From positions 1-58,997 of the forward strand of contig JABFSL010000115.1 in the NCBI GenBank assembly GCA_013140605.1: 58,997 nucleotides of DNA. Reading direction: 5' to 3'. Below, piece by piece: positions 7,935 through 16,695 of the stretch. The notes under the pieces were generated by a model. It searched no databases. It was not told the DNA's origin and was given only the letters and a program-made list of their open reading frames with translations. Made by a program: the position numbers and the translations under genes. How positions within the stretch are numbered: position 1 is the first letter of the stretch; each line of letters opens with the position of its first letter. Source of the DNA: Anaerolineales bacterium. GTDB lineage: Bacteria > Chloroflexota > Anaerolineae > Anaerolineales > Villigracilaceae.

Positions 7935-9482
7935 TTATTCCTTTTTGCCGAGCAAGCCATTCGGGAGAATGAGCAAAATGATAACCATCAACAATACAGT
8001 GGATGCAGGCACGAGCGGCGGTGTGGGTTTGAAGATGATGTCTGTGAATGGGATGGCGATGCCGATCTGCCCGTACTTGATGATGAACTGTTGAATGAGT
8101 CCGACCAGCACAGAACCAAGCGCTGCACCTGGATAATTCGTCAGGCCGCCGATGGCGAGGGCGATGAGCGCGTTGAGGAAGAGACTTTCACCCATTGCGT
8201 TGGAAAGTCCCATGGAGGGTGCGGCGAGAATGCCACCGAGGGCGGCGAGTCCCACGCCGAGGCCGAAGACCATGGTGAAGACGCGGCGCACGTTGATGCC
8301 CAACGCTTCGACCATTTCACGATCCTGCACACCTGCGCGGATAACCATGCCAAGCCGCGTGCGTTGCAGTAACATCCAGATCGAGATCAAGACAATCACG
8401 CCAATGATCGGAATGAAAATCTCGTTATACACGCGCACACGTCCATCTAGCAATAATATTGTGGAGCAATTGTTTGCCCACCAATCTGCAAAATTTGTGG
8501 CGGGGCAAACTCCGCCAGTGCCGTTGAAGAATGCTGGCTTTGGCATTACGAATTCGGGCCGCCCCCAAACCGAGCGGACAATTTCAATGCCGATGGCGCT
8601 CATGCCGAGGGTGAGCATGAGTTGATAGATCGGGCGGATGTACAGCGGACGGATCAATGTCGATTCGATCAGCGCGCCCAGACCAGCGCCGCTTAATGTG
8701 GCAACCGCAATCGCGATCAGGAAGAGCCAGTTTGAGCTGAGTCCTGTCAACGCGGCGGTAAGTGATTCGTTGAAGATAAGCGTGAGTAATGCAACGATCA
8801 AAAGAATTGCGAAGGCAGCAAAATTTTTCCAAGTCAATTTGAACTGTTGCTGCGTTTCACTGTTGAATAGTGAAAGCCCAAATGCGCCGATCATGCTGGC
8901 AAGCACCAATCCGATCAATGCGAGCGGCGCCGAAATTTCAGTAAAGGCCGCAATGGGTGCGGGCAGGCGCGTGCCAGAATTTGCCATGAACGAATAGGTG
9001 ACGGGGCTCTGTCCGTAGTTTTCAACATCCCAGATGGAGATGGGATATTGGGGCAGGATAAAGCTGAAGATGAGGATGGAGACGAGGATCAATGCCCAGG
9101 GGAGAATCCGCTTCGTAGTTAAGCCGAGCCTGATTCGGGTAGCGAGAAGCGGGTACACATCTGCGAGAGCGAATCCACTTAATATCAGCGCGAACGGAGT
9201 TAGTAAATCCACAAATGTATCGGGGCGGACAAAGACAGTCCAACCGATGTAGGCACCGATCATGAAGAGCGTGCCGTGCGCGAGGTTAAGCACATCGAGC
9301 AGGCCGAAGATAAGCGAGAAGCCTGACGCGACGAGGAATGTAATGGAGCCGACTGCAAGACCGCGCAAGAGGGTGATGACGAAGTCTTTCTTTTCCATGC
9401 CTTGTGCGGCGGCAATGAAGAGCGCGGTGATGATGGCGAGTGTGATAAGGAGCACTGTGTTTTTGCGGAGGAATGTATTCAT
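7935..9482 (-). CDS. livH: ABC transporter permease LivH, long form
   Basis: A LivH-class permease of 515 residues, against about 290-310 for typical LivH. The extra length is an inserted hydrophobic region after the first core helices (residues roughly 75-260) that carries several more membrane segments. Core motifs are LNLAHGTLFMIGAYIGW near the N terminus and GINVRRVFTMVFGLGVGLAALGG and ALIALAIGGLTNYPGAALGS near the C terminus. I chose ATG 9482, one base after the livF stop, over an upstream start inside livF. It would form the channel with LivM. Confidence 0.88.
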   Translation of the reverse strand: MNTFLRKNTVLLITLAIITALFIAAAQGMEKKDFVITLLRGLAVGSITFLVASGFSLIFGLLDVLNLAHGTLFMIGAYIGWTVFVRPDTFVDLLTPFALILSGFALADVYPLLATRIRLGLTTKRILPWALILVSILIFSFILPQYPISIWDVENYGQSPVTYSFMANSGTRLPAPIAAFTEISAPLALIGLVLASMIGAFGLSLFNSETQQQFKLTWKNFAAFAILLIVALLTLIFNESLTAALTGLSSNWLFLIAIAVATLSGAGLGALIESTLIRPLYIRPIYQLMLTLGMSAIGIEIVRSVWGRPEFVMPKPAFFNGTGGVCPATNFADWWANNCSTILLLDGRVRVYNEIFIPIIGVIVLISIWMLLQRTRLGMVIRAGVQDREMVEALGINVRRVFTMVFGLGVGLAALGGILAAPSMGLSNAMGESLFLNALIALAIGGLTNYPGAALGSVLVGLIQQFIIKYGQIGIAIPFTDIIFKPTPPLVPASTVLLMVIILLILPNGLLGKKE

Positions 9483-9483
9483 G

Positions 9484-10188
9484 TTATGCGGCTCCCAAAA
9501 AGCGATGGATGGCGGCTTTGTCATTGGCGAGGTCTTTCATGCTGCCTTCCTGCACGGAGCGCCCTTCTTCGATGATGACGTAATATTCAGCGAGTCGACT
9601 CGCAACGAGGAAGTTTTGTTCAACCAGCACAATGGTGGAATCTTTGGAAAGTTCACGAATGACGGACATCATGCTTTCGATGATGACAGGCGCAAGACCT
9701 TCGCTGGGTTCATCGATCAAAAGGAGGTGGTTGTCGGCAACGAAAGAGCGGGCAATGGCGAGCATTTGCTGCTGCCCGCCTGAAAGGCTTGTGCCAGGCA
9801 ATGTGATCAGTCGTTTGAGGTCGGGGAAGAGGTCGAAGATAAAATCCCGCTTGCGAAGGTAGTCACCTTTGACACGTTCCGCGATCTTGAGGTTTTCCTC
9901 CACGGTCAGGTCGCGGAAGATGGCGCGGTGTTCAGGGACAAAGCCAATGCCTTTGCTGGCGATGTCGAAAGAACGCATACCCTGCACTTCCTTTCCTTCA
10001 TAGATAACTTTGCCTTCACGCGGCGGCGTTAATCCGAGAATGGATTTAAGTGTGGTGGTTTTGCCTGCGCCATTGCGCCCGAGCAAGGCTGTGATGGAGC
10101 CCTTGAGCACGCGCACATTTACGCCCTGCAAAATGTGATATTGACCGATGAAGGTGTGGATGTTTTGTACGTCGAGGATGTATTCCAT
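9484..10188 (-). CDS. livF: ABC transporter ATP-binding protein LivF
   Basis: A 234-residue ABC ATPase. Walker A is GRNGAGKTT at about residues 37-45, the signature is LSGGQQQM, and Walker B is LLLIDEPSEGLAP, the form typical of LivF. The C-terminal QNFLVASRLAEYYVIIEEG is also family-specific. It pairs with LivG to power the LivHM channel. Its stop is separated from the livH start by one base, implying coupled translation. Confidence 0.93.
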   Translation of the reverse strand: MEYILDVQNIHTFIGQYHILQGVNVRVLKGSITALLGRNGAGKTTTLKSILGLTPPREGKVIYEGKEVQGMRSFDIASKGIGFVPEHRAIFRDLTVEENLKIAERVKGDYLRKRDFIFDLFPDLKRLITLPGTSLSGGQQQMLAIARSFVADNHLLLIDEPSEGLAPVIIESMMSVIRELSKDSTIVLVEQNFLVASRLAEYYVIIEEGRSVQEGSMKDLANDKAAIHRFLGAA

Positions 10189-10200
10189 GAGACCTCAAGA

Positions 10201-10281
10201 GCAGTGGGTGGTGGATAGTGGATAGTGATTAGTGGAGGGTGTTTTTTTTTACTGTCCACCGTCCACTGTCCACTTCCCACT
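10201..10281. repeat. GTGGATAGTG-family repeat hairpin between livG and livF
   Basis: A stretch built from gtggatagtg-like units, then a run of ten T, then the complementary gtccactgtcc units. In the minus-strand transcript it forms a long G-U-rich hairpin between two operon genes. The same family marks five other junctions of this cluster. Confidence 0.7.
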
Positions 10282-10285
10282 TTTC

Positions 10286-11056
10286 TTACACATTCAATTC
10301 ATACAGCCCGCCAAGATAAGCGGTTTGTACTTCTTTATTGGCGGCGATCTCGGCGGGTGTTCCTTCCGCCAGAACCATGCCCTGGTGCATGACGGTGATC
10401 GCGTCTGAAACGCTCATGACCACGTTCATGTTGTGTTCCACGAGCATGACGGTTTTGTTGCCTTCTTTTTGGATACCCTGAATCAAGGCGATCAATTCGG
10501 GCACTTGTTCCGAAGCCATGCCTGCCGTGGGCTCATCCAATAAAAGGACTTCGGGGTCGGGCGCGAGGATCATACCGAGTTCCAGCTTGCGCTGGTCGCC
10601 ATGTGGAAGTGTGCGCGCAAAAGTTTGAGCACGTTCCTTTAAGCCGACTCGTTCGATGACATTCCATGTGCGTTCTTCATATTTCTTGAAATGTGAAGAA
10701 GCCTGCCAGAACTTGAAGTTGTCACTTCCAAGTGCCTGCGAGGCGAGGCGGATATTTTCAAAGACTGTGAGATTGGGGAAGATGTTCGTGATCTGGAAGG
10801 AACGCCCGATTCCGAAATGGATCGTGCGGTGGACGGGCTGGTGCGTGATGTCCTGTCCCTTGTAGATGACTTTTCCGCTGGTGGGTTCGAGGTTGCCGCT
10901 GAGTAAATTAAAAAATGTTGTCTTGCCCGCGCCATTCGGGCCAATGATGGCGTGTAATGAGTTCTTGCGGACTTTGATACTGACGTTGTCCACAGCGACG
11001 AGCCCGCCGAATTGTTTGCGGATATTTTGGGTTTCAAGAATAATTTCGGTGGTCAT
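10286..11056 (-). CDS. livG: ABC transporter ATP-binding protein LivG
   Basis: A 256-residue ABC ATPase of the LivG class. Walker A is GPNGAGKTT near residue 40, and the Walker B region is EVLLLDEPTAGM. The usual signature position reads LPHGDQRKLELGMIL, as in LivG proteins. The C terminus MVLAEGTPAEIAANKEVQTAYLG (shown in part) is the LivG/BCA domain hallmark. GGAAGG lies just before ATG 11056. It works with LivF, LivH, LivM and the lipoprotein upstream. Confidence 0.93.
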   Translation of the reverse strand: MTTEIILETQNIRKQFGGLVAVDNVSIKVRKNSLHAIIGPNGAGKTTFFNLLSGNLEPTSGKVIYKGQDITHQPVHRTIHFGIGRSFQITNIFPNLTVFENIRLASQALGSDNFKFWQASSHFKKYEERTWNVIERVGLKERAQTFARTLPHGDQRKLELGMILAPDPEVLLLDEPTAGMASEQVPELIALIQGIQKEGNKTVMLVEHNMNVVMSVSDAITVMHQGMVLAEGTPAEIAANKEVQTAYLGGLYELNV

Positions 11057-11070
11057 GGCACCTTCCAGAA

Positions 11071-11104
11071 ATAGTGGATAGTAGGTGGTGAGTAGTGGGT
11101 AGTA
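11071..11104. repeat. GTGG(A/G)TAGTG repeat upstream of livG
   Basis: Four partial units of the agtggatagtaggtggtgag type, same family as at 10201-10281. No complementary arm is adjacent. Confidence 0.55.
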
Positions 11105-11114
11105 AAAGCGGAGA

Positions 11115-11147
11115 AGTCCCTAAAGGTTTTTGAAACCTTTAGGGACT
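11115..11147 (-). terminator. Strong hairpin between the substrate-binding protein and livG
   Basis: AGTCCCTAAAGGTTT and AAACCTTTAGGGACT form a perfect 15-bp stem with a 3-base loop, 15 bp after the binding-protein stop. No long T-run follows, so it may act as an attenuator or mRNA-end stabiliser that raises binding-protein message over that of the permease genes, as is common for ABC operons. Confidence 0.65.
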
Positions 11148-11162
11148 CATTGTATTACGGAA

Positions 11163-12545
11163 TTAATTTCCGCTCAGGTTGCCGTAGGGCAAAGCGCCGC
11201 AGCGATCCTTGAGAGCTTCGGGGAGAAGACAAGGAGGTTCGGGGCGGGTGGTGTCTACATATTCGTAGAAGTTGGCATCCGCTTCGGTCACGCTGACGAG
11301 CTTCATAATGTACATGTCCTGAATTGCGACATGATCTTCGGGGCGGATGGTGACTGTGCCCTTGGGGCCTTCGAAGGAAATTCCTTCCATGGCGGTCTTG
11401 AGTGCGTCACCATTGACATCGCCGTTGGTTGCCTTGATGGCTTCCACAACGAGGATGGCGGCGTTCATGCCATCGGCGTCAAACAGGTCAGGCATAACAC
11501 CATAGCGGGCCTTGTCCTGTTCCTTGAGGAAATCATTGGCGGCGTTCTGCGGGGCGCTGTAGTGATACAGAATGCCCGCGGTGGTGCCGACAGCGTTCGC
11601 GAAGAAAGTGGGCATGAGCACGTTGTCAATGAAGGTAGCGCCGAGAGCCATGGATTCGGTTACGCCCTGATCCTTGGCAGCCTGCACCAGGGATACGAAG
11701 CCTGAGCCAGCCCAGGTGACGATGTACGCTTCTGCGCCGGAACCAGCGATCTGCTCCATGTAGGGAGTGAAGTCGGTGGTGTCCAACGGGGCGAAGATAT
11801 CGTCAGCGACGAATTCAGCGCCTTCGAGGGAGCAGGCATCGCGGAAGGCGGCGGCGGAACCCTGTCCAAACGCATAGTCAGGGGCGATCTGGACGAAAGT
11901 CTTGTATTGCTGGGTAAGAGCAACACATTCGTTCATCGCATCCTGATAGTTGTTGCGGCTGACGCGGAAGGTGTATTCGTTGAAATTGACGCCAGTGATG
12001 TCATTGGCGGCGGCGGGACCCACGATCAGCGGGACCTTGCTTTCGAGGGCAATACCCTGCAAGGTGGCGGTTGCGCCCGAGGAAACCGTACCAACCAAAA
12101 TGTTGACCTTCTGAACGTCAATCAGTTCACGGGCAACGGTGGCGGTGTTTTCGGCATTGCTGCCATCATCGCGGACGTACACAATGATTTCGCAGTCATC
12201 GATCTTGAAAACATTTTCCTGGGTCTGGGTCAGGTCAAATTTGTCGCCAGCAGAACCAGCGGCGCCTGTCGCATATTCCATGCCGAGCATGAAAGAGCGG
12301 AAAATGTGCGCGCCGTAAATGGCGAGCGGGCCGGAACCATCGCTAATCAGACCAACTTTGATCGGCTCGGCGCAGGTCAAACCAGCCGCGGGAGCTTCGG
12401 TTGCAACGGGTGCTTCGGTGGCGACGACAGGAGCCTCGGTTTCAACAACAGGGGCTTCGGTGGGTGCGGCAGTGGCGGGGGCACAGGCGGCCAAAATCAG
12501 GGACATGGCGACCAGTGCAAAAGCTAATGTGCGAAAGACTTTCAT
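11163..12545 (-). CDS. livK: ABC transporter substrate-binding lipoprotein (LivK-like, periplasmic-binding-protein type I)
   Basis: A 460-residue extracytoplasmic binding protein. The N terminus is a lipoprotein signal with lipobox LILAAC, followed by an Ala/Pro/Thr/Glu-rich linker (about residues 22-58) made of repeated APV(V/A)(E/A)TEAP units. The mature domain begins IKVGLISDGSGPLAIYG and follows the Leu/Ile/Val-binding fold, with a VGTVSSGATATLQGIA segment near residues 155-170. GAGGAG sits upstream of ATG 12545. It heads the Liv genes. The ligand is unknown; co-location with CoA ligases points to a carboxylic acid. Confidence 0.9.
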   Translation of the reverse strand: MKVFRTLAFALVAMSLILAACAPATAAPTEAPVVETEAPVVATEAPVATEAPAAGLTCAEPIKVGLISDGSGPLAIYGAHIFRSFMLGMEYATGAAGSAGDKFDLTQTQENVFKIDDCEIIVYVRDDGSNAENTATVARELIDVQKVNILVGTVSSGATATLQGIALESKVPLIVGPAAANDITGVNFNEYTFRVSRNNYQDAMNECVALTQQYKTFVQIAPDYAFGQGSAAAFRDACSLEGAEFVADDIFAPLDTTDFTPYMEQIAGSGAEAYIVTWAGSGFVSLVQAAKDQGVTESMALGATFIDNVLMPTFFANAVGTTAGILYHYSAPQNAANDFLKEQDKARYGVMPDLFDADGMNAAILVVEAIKATNGDVNGDALKTAMEGISFEGPKGTVTIRPEDHVAIQDMYIMKLVSVTEADANFYEYVDTTRPEPPCLLPEALKDRCGALPYGNLSGN

Positions 12546-12617
12546 TATTTTCTCCTCTATATGTTTGTTTGATAACTTTCAGAAACAACGATCCGTAATG
12601 CTTTTAGACATCACCTC

Positions 12618-13424
12618 CTATTTTGAAAATTCAACAATAGCGCGCGAGGCGGCTTCCGCAATTTCGATTGGGAAGAAATGCCCCGCGTCGGGGAATATCA
12701 CTACTTTGCTGCCCGCGATCTTCCCCGCTAAAAGAGAAGCATTCGCAGGTGGCACCACTTTGTCATGTGCGCCGAACAGGATCAGGGTCGGAACGTTGAG
12801 GCGCTCAAGTTTATTTTCAAATGCGGCAGCTTCGGTCATCAATCCCAGCCCAATCGCAAGCTGTGCTTGATAGGGTACAGGGTCAATCGGGTTTGCCACG
12901 CGCCATTGAATCCACTCTTCGATCATCTCTGGATTCTTTTCCGCCCAGCCTGGAGCGGTGCTGACGGCCAATCCGTTTTTGAGACGGGTCAGCGCGTCGC
13001 TCGTCACATCGGTCAGGACTTTCATCGCCTCAGCCGTGACGGGTACATGGTGCGGCCCGCCAAAGTTGGTCGAACACAGAATCAGTTTCTTCACCTTCTG
13101 CGGAAAATCAAGCGACATGGCCTGAGCAATAAATCCGCCCATCGAATGACCCGCGATGATTGCTTTTTCAATTCCAAGCGCATCGAGCAAACCTGCTGTA
13201 TCTGCTGCCAACATTTGAGCGGTGTATGGGCCTGCGGGTTTGTCGCTTTGACCAACGCCGCGATTATCAAAAGTGATCACTTGAAAATGCTCCGCCAAAA
13301 ACGGAACCATCTTGTGCCATTGCCAAAGTGGATAGCCAAGACCCGAGATCAACACAAGCGGCTGTCCCGCGCCACCGTGGGTTTCGTAATAGAGTTCGAT
13401 GTTGTTTGTTTTAATTTTCGACAT
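12618..13424 (-). CDS. Alpha/beta hydrolase
   Basis: A 268-residue single-domain alpha/beta hydrolase. The nucleophile elbow is GHSMGG near residue 94, the acid is the Asp of GAHDKVVP, and the histidine is in DAGHFFP near the C terminus, so the triad is complete. The oxyanion region reads LISGLGYP. Closest in style to 3-oxoadipate enol-lactonase-like and ester-cleaving hydrolases, but the substrate cannot be read. It lies in the minus-strand catabolic cluster between livK and a CoA ligase. Confidence 0.85.
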   Translation of the reverse strand: MSKIKTNNIELYYETHGGAGQPLVLISGLGYPLWQWHKMVPFLAEHFQVITFDNRGVGQSDKPAGPYTAQMLAADTAGLLDALGIEKAIIAGHSMGGFIAQAMSLDFPQKVKKLILCSTNFGGPHHVPVTAEAMKVLTDVTSDALTRLKNGLAVSTAPGWAEKNPEMIEEWIQWRVANPIDPVPYQAQLAIGLGLMTEAAAFENKLERLNVPTLILFGAHDKVVPPANASLLAGKIAGSKVVIFPDAGHFFPIEIAEAASRAIVEFSK

Positions 13425-13433
13425 AAGGTCTCA

Positions 13434-13505
13434 AGTGGGTAGTGGAAAGTGGGAAGTGTGTAGTGGTTAGAAAAACCACCCACCATCAACTACCCACCAC
13501 CCACT
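13434..13505. repeat. GTGGGTAGTGG palindrome at a gene junction
   Basis: gtgggtagtgg-type units (13434-13468) face complementary ccacccaccatcaactaccc-type units (13476-13505) around a short A-rich loop. The last codons and stop of the adjacent CoA ligase lie inside the right arm. Confidence 0.75.
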
Positions 13506-15015
13506 GTTTTATCAATTCAGCCTTAATCACCTTCCCATACGGTGAATACGGCAGGGTATCTACAAACTCAATTCTCTTCGGGAGCTTGTACTTCGCCAAA
13601 CGTCCCGCACAGAATTTCAACAACTCATCTGCGCTCACGGTTTGATTCGGTTTGCAAGCCACGATCATCACGCCGATCTCACCCCATTTGTCATCAGGCT
13701 CGCCGATCAGTGCAGCATCGGCAACGGCGGGATGTTCGCGGAAGAGCGCTTCCACTTCGGCGGCGTACACATTTTCTCCGCCGCTGATAATCATGTCTTT
13801 GAAACGGCCTGCAATATAGAAGTAACCTTCTTCATCCATGCGCGCCATGTCGCCTGTGTGGAACCAGCCATCGCGCAATGATTGCGTGGTCGCATCTGTG
13901 TTATTCCAATAGCCTGCGCAAACGTGATCGCCTTTGATGATGAGTTCGCCGGTCGAGCCGACGGGCACATCATTACAATCCGCATCCACCAAACGCATCT
14001 CGCTATGGAAGATGGGTTTGCCAACCGAGCCAAGTTTTCGCAGTGCGTCTTCATCAGTCATCGAGAAGCAATTCACGCCGACCTCGGTCAGACCGTAGCC
14101 TTGGCGCATGACAACGCCCTTCTTCTCACTCCACGCTTGTATCAAGGATGGCGGACATGGTGCGCCGCCGCTGATGAAAAAGCGGACGTGGCTGAAATCT
14201 GCGTTTTCGAATTGCGGTGAATTCATCCACACTTGGAAGAGAGTCGGTACGCCAAGAATGACTGTGCATTTTTCTTCGACGATCAATTTCAACGAAGCGT
14301 CGGGGTCGAAGGTGCGTCCAAGCAAAAGTTTGCCGCCAACATGAAAGAGCGGCGCAAGAAAAACGAACAACCCGCCCGAATGGAACATGGGTGTAAGGAT
14401 CGGGGAAATATCTTTTTCGTTCAAACCCCACGACACAACGGTGTTGATGGAATTCCACACCACCTGTCTGTGCGGGAGGACTGCGCCTTTGGGGCGGCCT
14501 GTTGTGCCTGATGTGTACAGGATGCAAACGGCATCATCGCCTGAGATGACGGGCCGCTTCGGTTCTTCCGCTGGGGCCTGGTCGGCCAATTTTTCATATG
14601 CTTCCCCTGAAACATTTGCACCTTCCAACGAAATGAGCTGCTTCACTTTGATGGAGTCTTTCATCTCGTCATACACCGAAACGAATTCAGGGCCGACGAT
14701 CAACACCTTGGGCTGGCAGTCATTGACAATGTAGGTCAACTCACGCGAGGTGAGCCGCCAATTGAGCGGAGCAAGGATCGCGCCGAGTTTTGCCAAACCA
14801 AACAACAAGTCCACATAGGCAACGCTGTTGTGCGCCAGAATTGAAACACGGTCACCTTTTTCCACGCCGTATTTCTCGCGCAGAAAATTCGCGGCGCGGT
14901 TGGCGCGCCGATTTAAGTCCGCATAGGTGTAATGGACTCCGCTTGCGAGTTCGATCATTGCCTCGCGGTTCGGCGTCAGGAGTGCTCGTTTGGTCAGGAT
15001 ATCGGCAGAATTCAT
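13486..15015 (-). CDS. AMP-forming acyl-CoA synthetase (class I adenylate-forming)
   Basis: A 509-residue ligase from ATG 15015; a longer frame upstream runs through repeat DNA and is not favoured. Motifs in order: the P-loop YTSGTTGRPKG near residue 170, GYGLTEVG, WFHTGDMARMDEEGYFYIAG, RFKDMIISGGENVY, and the C-terminal catalytic lysine in YSPYGKVIK. It would activate a fatty or other organic acid to its CoA thioester. The C-terminal residues WVVGS are encoded by the junction repeat. It sits with an SDR and hydrolase; the chain-length preference is unknown. Confidence 0.9.
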   Translation of the reverse strand: MNSADILTKRALLTPNREAMIELASGVHYTYADLNRRANRAANFLREKYGVEKGDRVSILAHNSVAYVDLLFGLAKLGAILAPLNWRLTSRELTYIVNDCQPKVLIVGPEFVSVYDEMKDSIKVKQLISLEGANVSGEAYEKLADQAPAEEPKRPVISGDDAVCILYTSGTTGRPKGAVLPHRQVVWNSINTVVSWGLNEKDISPILTPMFHSGGLFVFLAPLFHVGGKLLLGRTFDPDASLKLIVEEKCTVILGVPTLFQVWMNSPQFENADFSHVRFFISGGAPCPPSLIQAWSEKKGVVMRQGYGLTEVGVNCFSMTDEDALRKLGSVGKPIFHSEMRLVDADCNDVPVGSTGELIIKGDHVCAGYWNNTDATTQSLRDGWFHTGDMARMDEEGYFYIAGRFKDMIISGGENVYAAEVEALFREHPAVADAALIGEPDDKWGEIGVMIVACKPNQTVSADELLKFCAGRLAKYKLPKRIEFVDTLPYSPYGKVIKAELIKQWVVGS

Positions 15016-15021
15016 GGTGAA

Positions 15022-15116
15022 GGTTTCAGGTTGAAAGTTACAGGTTGAATGTTTAGAGAAAAAAACCATGTGTCAAGCACAGAGAACCTGAAACTTGACA
15101 CATGGAACTTGAAACC
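15022..15116. repeat. ggtttcaggttgaaagt inverted repeat
   Basis: ggtttcaggtt at 15022 pairs loosely with aacctgaaac further right, and catgtgtcaa pairs exactly with ttgacacatg. It fills the gap between the SDR and CoA ligase genes. Confidence 0.6.
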
Positions 15117-15121
15117 GAAAT

Positions 15122-15886
15122 TTATGTTCCTACAACGATTCCGCCATCTACGCGGAGGACTTCGCCAGTGATGAAGGAGGCGTCATCCGAAGCGAGGAAG
15201 AGATAGGCGTTGGCAATGTCACGCGGTTCGCCCAAACGACCGAGCGGAGTGTGAGACTTCATACCGTCCAAAACCTTCTCGGGCATGGCGGTGACCATTT
15301 CAGTGGCGGTGAAGCCAGGAGCCACAGCGTTGACGCGGATGTTGAACTTGCCGAGTTCACGCGCCCATACTTTGGTCATGCCGATCACGCCGAATTTTGT
15401 TGCTACGTAGTTTGTCTGTCCGAAGTTGGCGTCGAGGCCGACAACAGAAGAGGCATTGAGAATTACGCCGCCGCCCTGTTTGATCATCACAGGTGCAACT
15501 GCCTGAGCGCAATTGAACACGCCCTTCAAGTTGACGGAGATGACGAGGTCGAAATCAGGTTCGGACATTTGCCCAACCAGATTGCCTTCCTTCACCTTGA
15601 CCAACTGTCCATCACGCAGAACGCCTGCGTTGCTGACGAGGACGTCAATGCGGCCGTATTTTGCAACGACATCATCCACCCATTTTTGAACATCTTCGCG
15701 GCTGGTCACATTGACTTTGTAGAACGCGGCGCCTTCGCCGAGTTGCTTGAGAGTTTCCTGCCCAACAACTTCATTGACATCACAAATCACAACCTTGGCG
15801 CCTTCTTCGGCGAAACGCAAAGCTGTTGCCTTGCCAATTCCCGCCGCCCCGCCTGTAACAAGAACTACTTTATCTTTCATTCTCAT
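15122..15886 (-). CDS. SDR-family oxidoreductase (FabG / 3-hydroxyacyl-CoA dehydrogenase-like)
   Basis: A 254-residue classical short-chain dehydrogenase. The cofactor motif TGGAAGIGKATALRF is at the N terminus, NAG (VSNAGVL) follows near residue 92, and the active site is Ser with YVATKFG (Tyr and Lys). The C terminus FITGEVLRVDGG is FabG-like. Asp rather than a basic residue after the second strand (VICDVNE) suggests NAD preference, fitting a catabolic 3-hydroxyacyl-CoA role. ATG 15886 has AGGAG seven bases upstream, better than the longer frame. Confidence 0.88.
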   Translation of the reverse strand: MRMKDKVVLVTGGAAGIGKATALRFAEEGAKVVICDVNEVVGQETLKQLGEGAAFYKVNVTSREDVQKWVDDVVAKYGRIDVLVSNAGVLRDGQLVKVKEGNLVGQMSEPDFDLVISVNLKGVFNCAQAVAPVMIKQGGGVILNASSVVGLDANFGQTNYVATKFGVIGMTKVWARELGKFNIRVNAVAPGFTATEMVTAMPEKVLDGMKSHTPLGRLGEPRDIANAYLFLASDDASFITGEVLRVDGGIVVGT

Positions 15887-16016
15887 GAGTATTCTCCTTG
15901 AAGAAAAGTGACGGCGGATAGTTCGAGTCCGATGCAAGCAACGATGAGCACCATCCGCCATTCACGTGTTGTCTTTTTATCATCCCGCAGTTACCTGCGG
16001 GTTACACAGTTTCAGC

Positions 16017-16154
16017 ATGTCGTTGCGAGGAGGGTGCTCTTCCCGACGAAGCAATCCCCGATTAAGAAGGAAAGACTACTCGCTGGAAAATAGGAGGTTG
16101 CTTCGCACACCTGCCCTGGCGGGCGGTGCCAGGGAAGAACGCTCGCAACGACAT
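16017..16154. repeat. Palindromic repeat, same family as the epimerase insert
   Basis: The arms atgtcgttgcgag (from 16017) and ctcgcaacgacat (ending 16154) are exact complements; gaagcaat and attgcttc-like inner arms are also visible. It lies just after the DUF35 gene end. An inner segment, ccctggcgggcggtgccaggg, is a second small palindrome. Confidence 0.85.
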
Positions 16155-16156
16155 AG

Positions 16157-16585
16157 CTATGCTTTGAACGCCAAATAGGTCTTTTTTGCTTCGCCTTCGC
16201 CAAATTCAACGAAATCAACGCTTAAGAGTGTGCCGATTTTGATCTCGGCTGGCTTGGATGCGTCCAGTCCAGTAATGCGGGCGCTGATGCTCGTGCCTTC
16301 TTCAAGTTCGACAATGCCAGAGATGTATGGATTCTTTCGGTCAAAGCCTTGTTCCGACATGAAGGTCGGTCCTGTGTAAATGACCGTGAAGCCAGCAAGT
16401 TTTCCTTTGCCGCTGGTCTCGACCCATTCCATCTCTTCGCTGTGGCAGTTCGGGCAGATCGCGCGCGGAGGGGCATAGGTTTTGCTGCATTTTGTGCAGC
16501 GGGTTGCCATCAATTTATGTTCGGCAATGTATTGATTAAACGCCGCCGCTGAAAACGGACGGATCGTGGTGGTTTCTTCGCTCAT
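16157..16585 (-). CDS. Zn-ribbon / OB-fold protein (DUF35 family), thiolase partner
   Basis: A 142-residue protein. A rubredoxin-like zinc ribbon with CTKC and CPNC lies at about residues 31-50, followed by an OB fold. The family is found next to SCP2-type thiolases; in archaea it bridges thiolase and HMG-CoA synthase to channel acyl-CoA. Here the gene directly follows the thiolase on the minus strand, which supports a complex. GGAGAAG precedes ATG 16585. Confidence 0.88.
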   Translation of the reverse strand: MSEETTTIRPFSAAAFNQYIAEHKLMATRCTKCSKTYAPPRAICPNCHSEEMEWVETSGKGKLAGFTVIYTGPTFMSEQGFDRKNPYISGIVELEEGTSISARITGLDASKPAEIKIGTLLSVDFVEFGEGEAKKTYLAFKA

Positions 16586-16612
16586 GATTCTTCTCCAATA
16601 TTTCCAAAAAGC

Positions 16613-16682
16613 TTAACCACAAAGGGTCACTAAGGTACACGAAGGTTTTTTCCTTTGTGGCCCTTTGTTCCCTTAGTGGTCA
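16613..16682. repeat. accacaaagg... palindromic repeat
   Basis: aaccacaaagggtcactaagg pairs imperfectly with cccttagtggt and cctttgtgg across a T-run. It occupies the junction between the thiolase and DUF35 genes. Confidence 0.6.
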
Positions 16683-16695
16683 AAAGGGTAGAACC

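Noticed and set aside
11907-12527. Gly/Asn-rich plus-strand frame of 206 codons
   Set aside because: Antisense to the livK lipoprotein; the glycine bias reflects the Ala/Pro-rich linker read backwards.
12765-13442. 225-codon plus-strand frame
   Set aside because: Antisense to an alpha/beta hydrolase with an intact triad; no family features.
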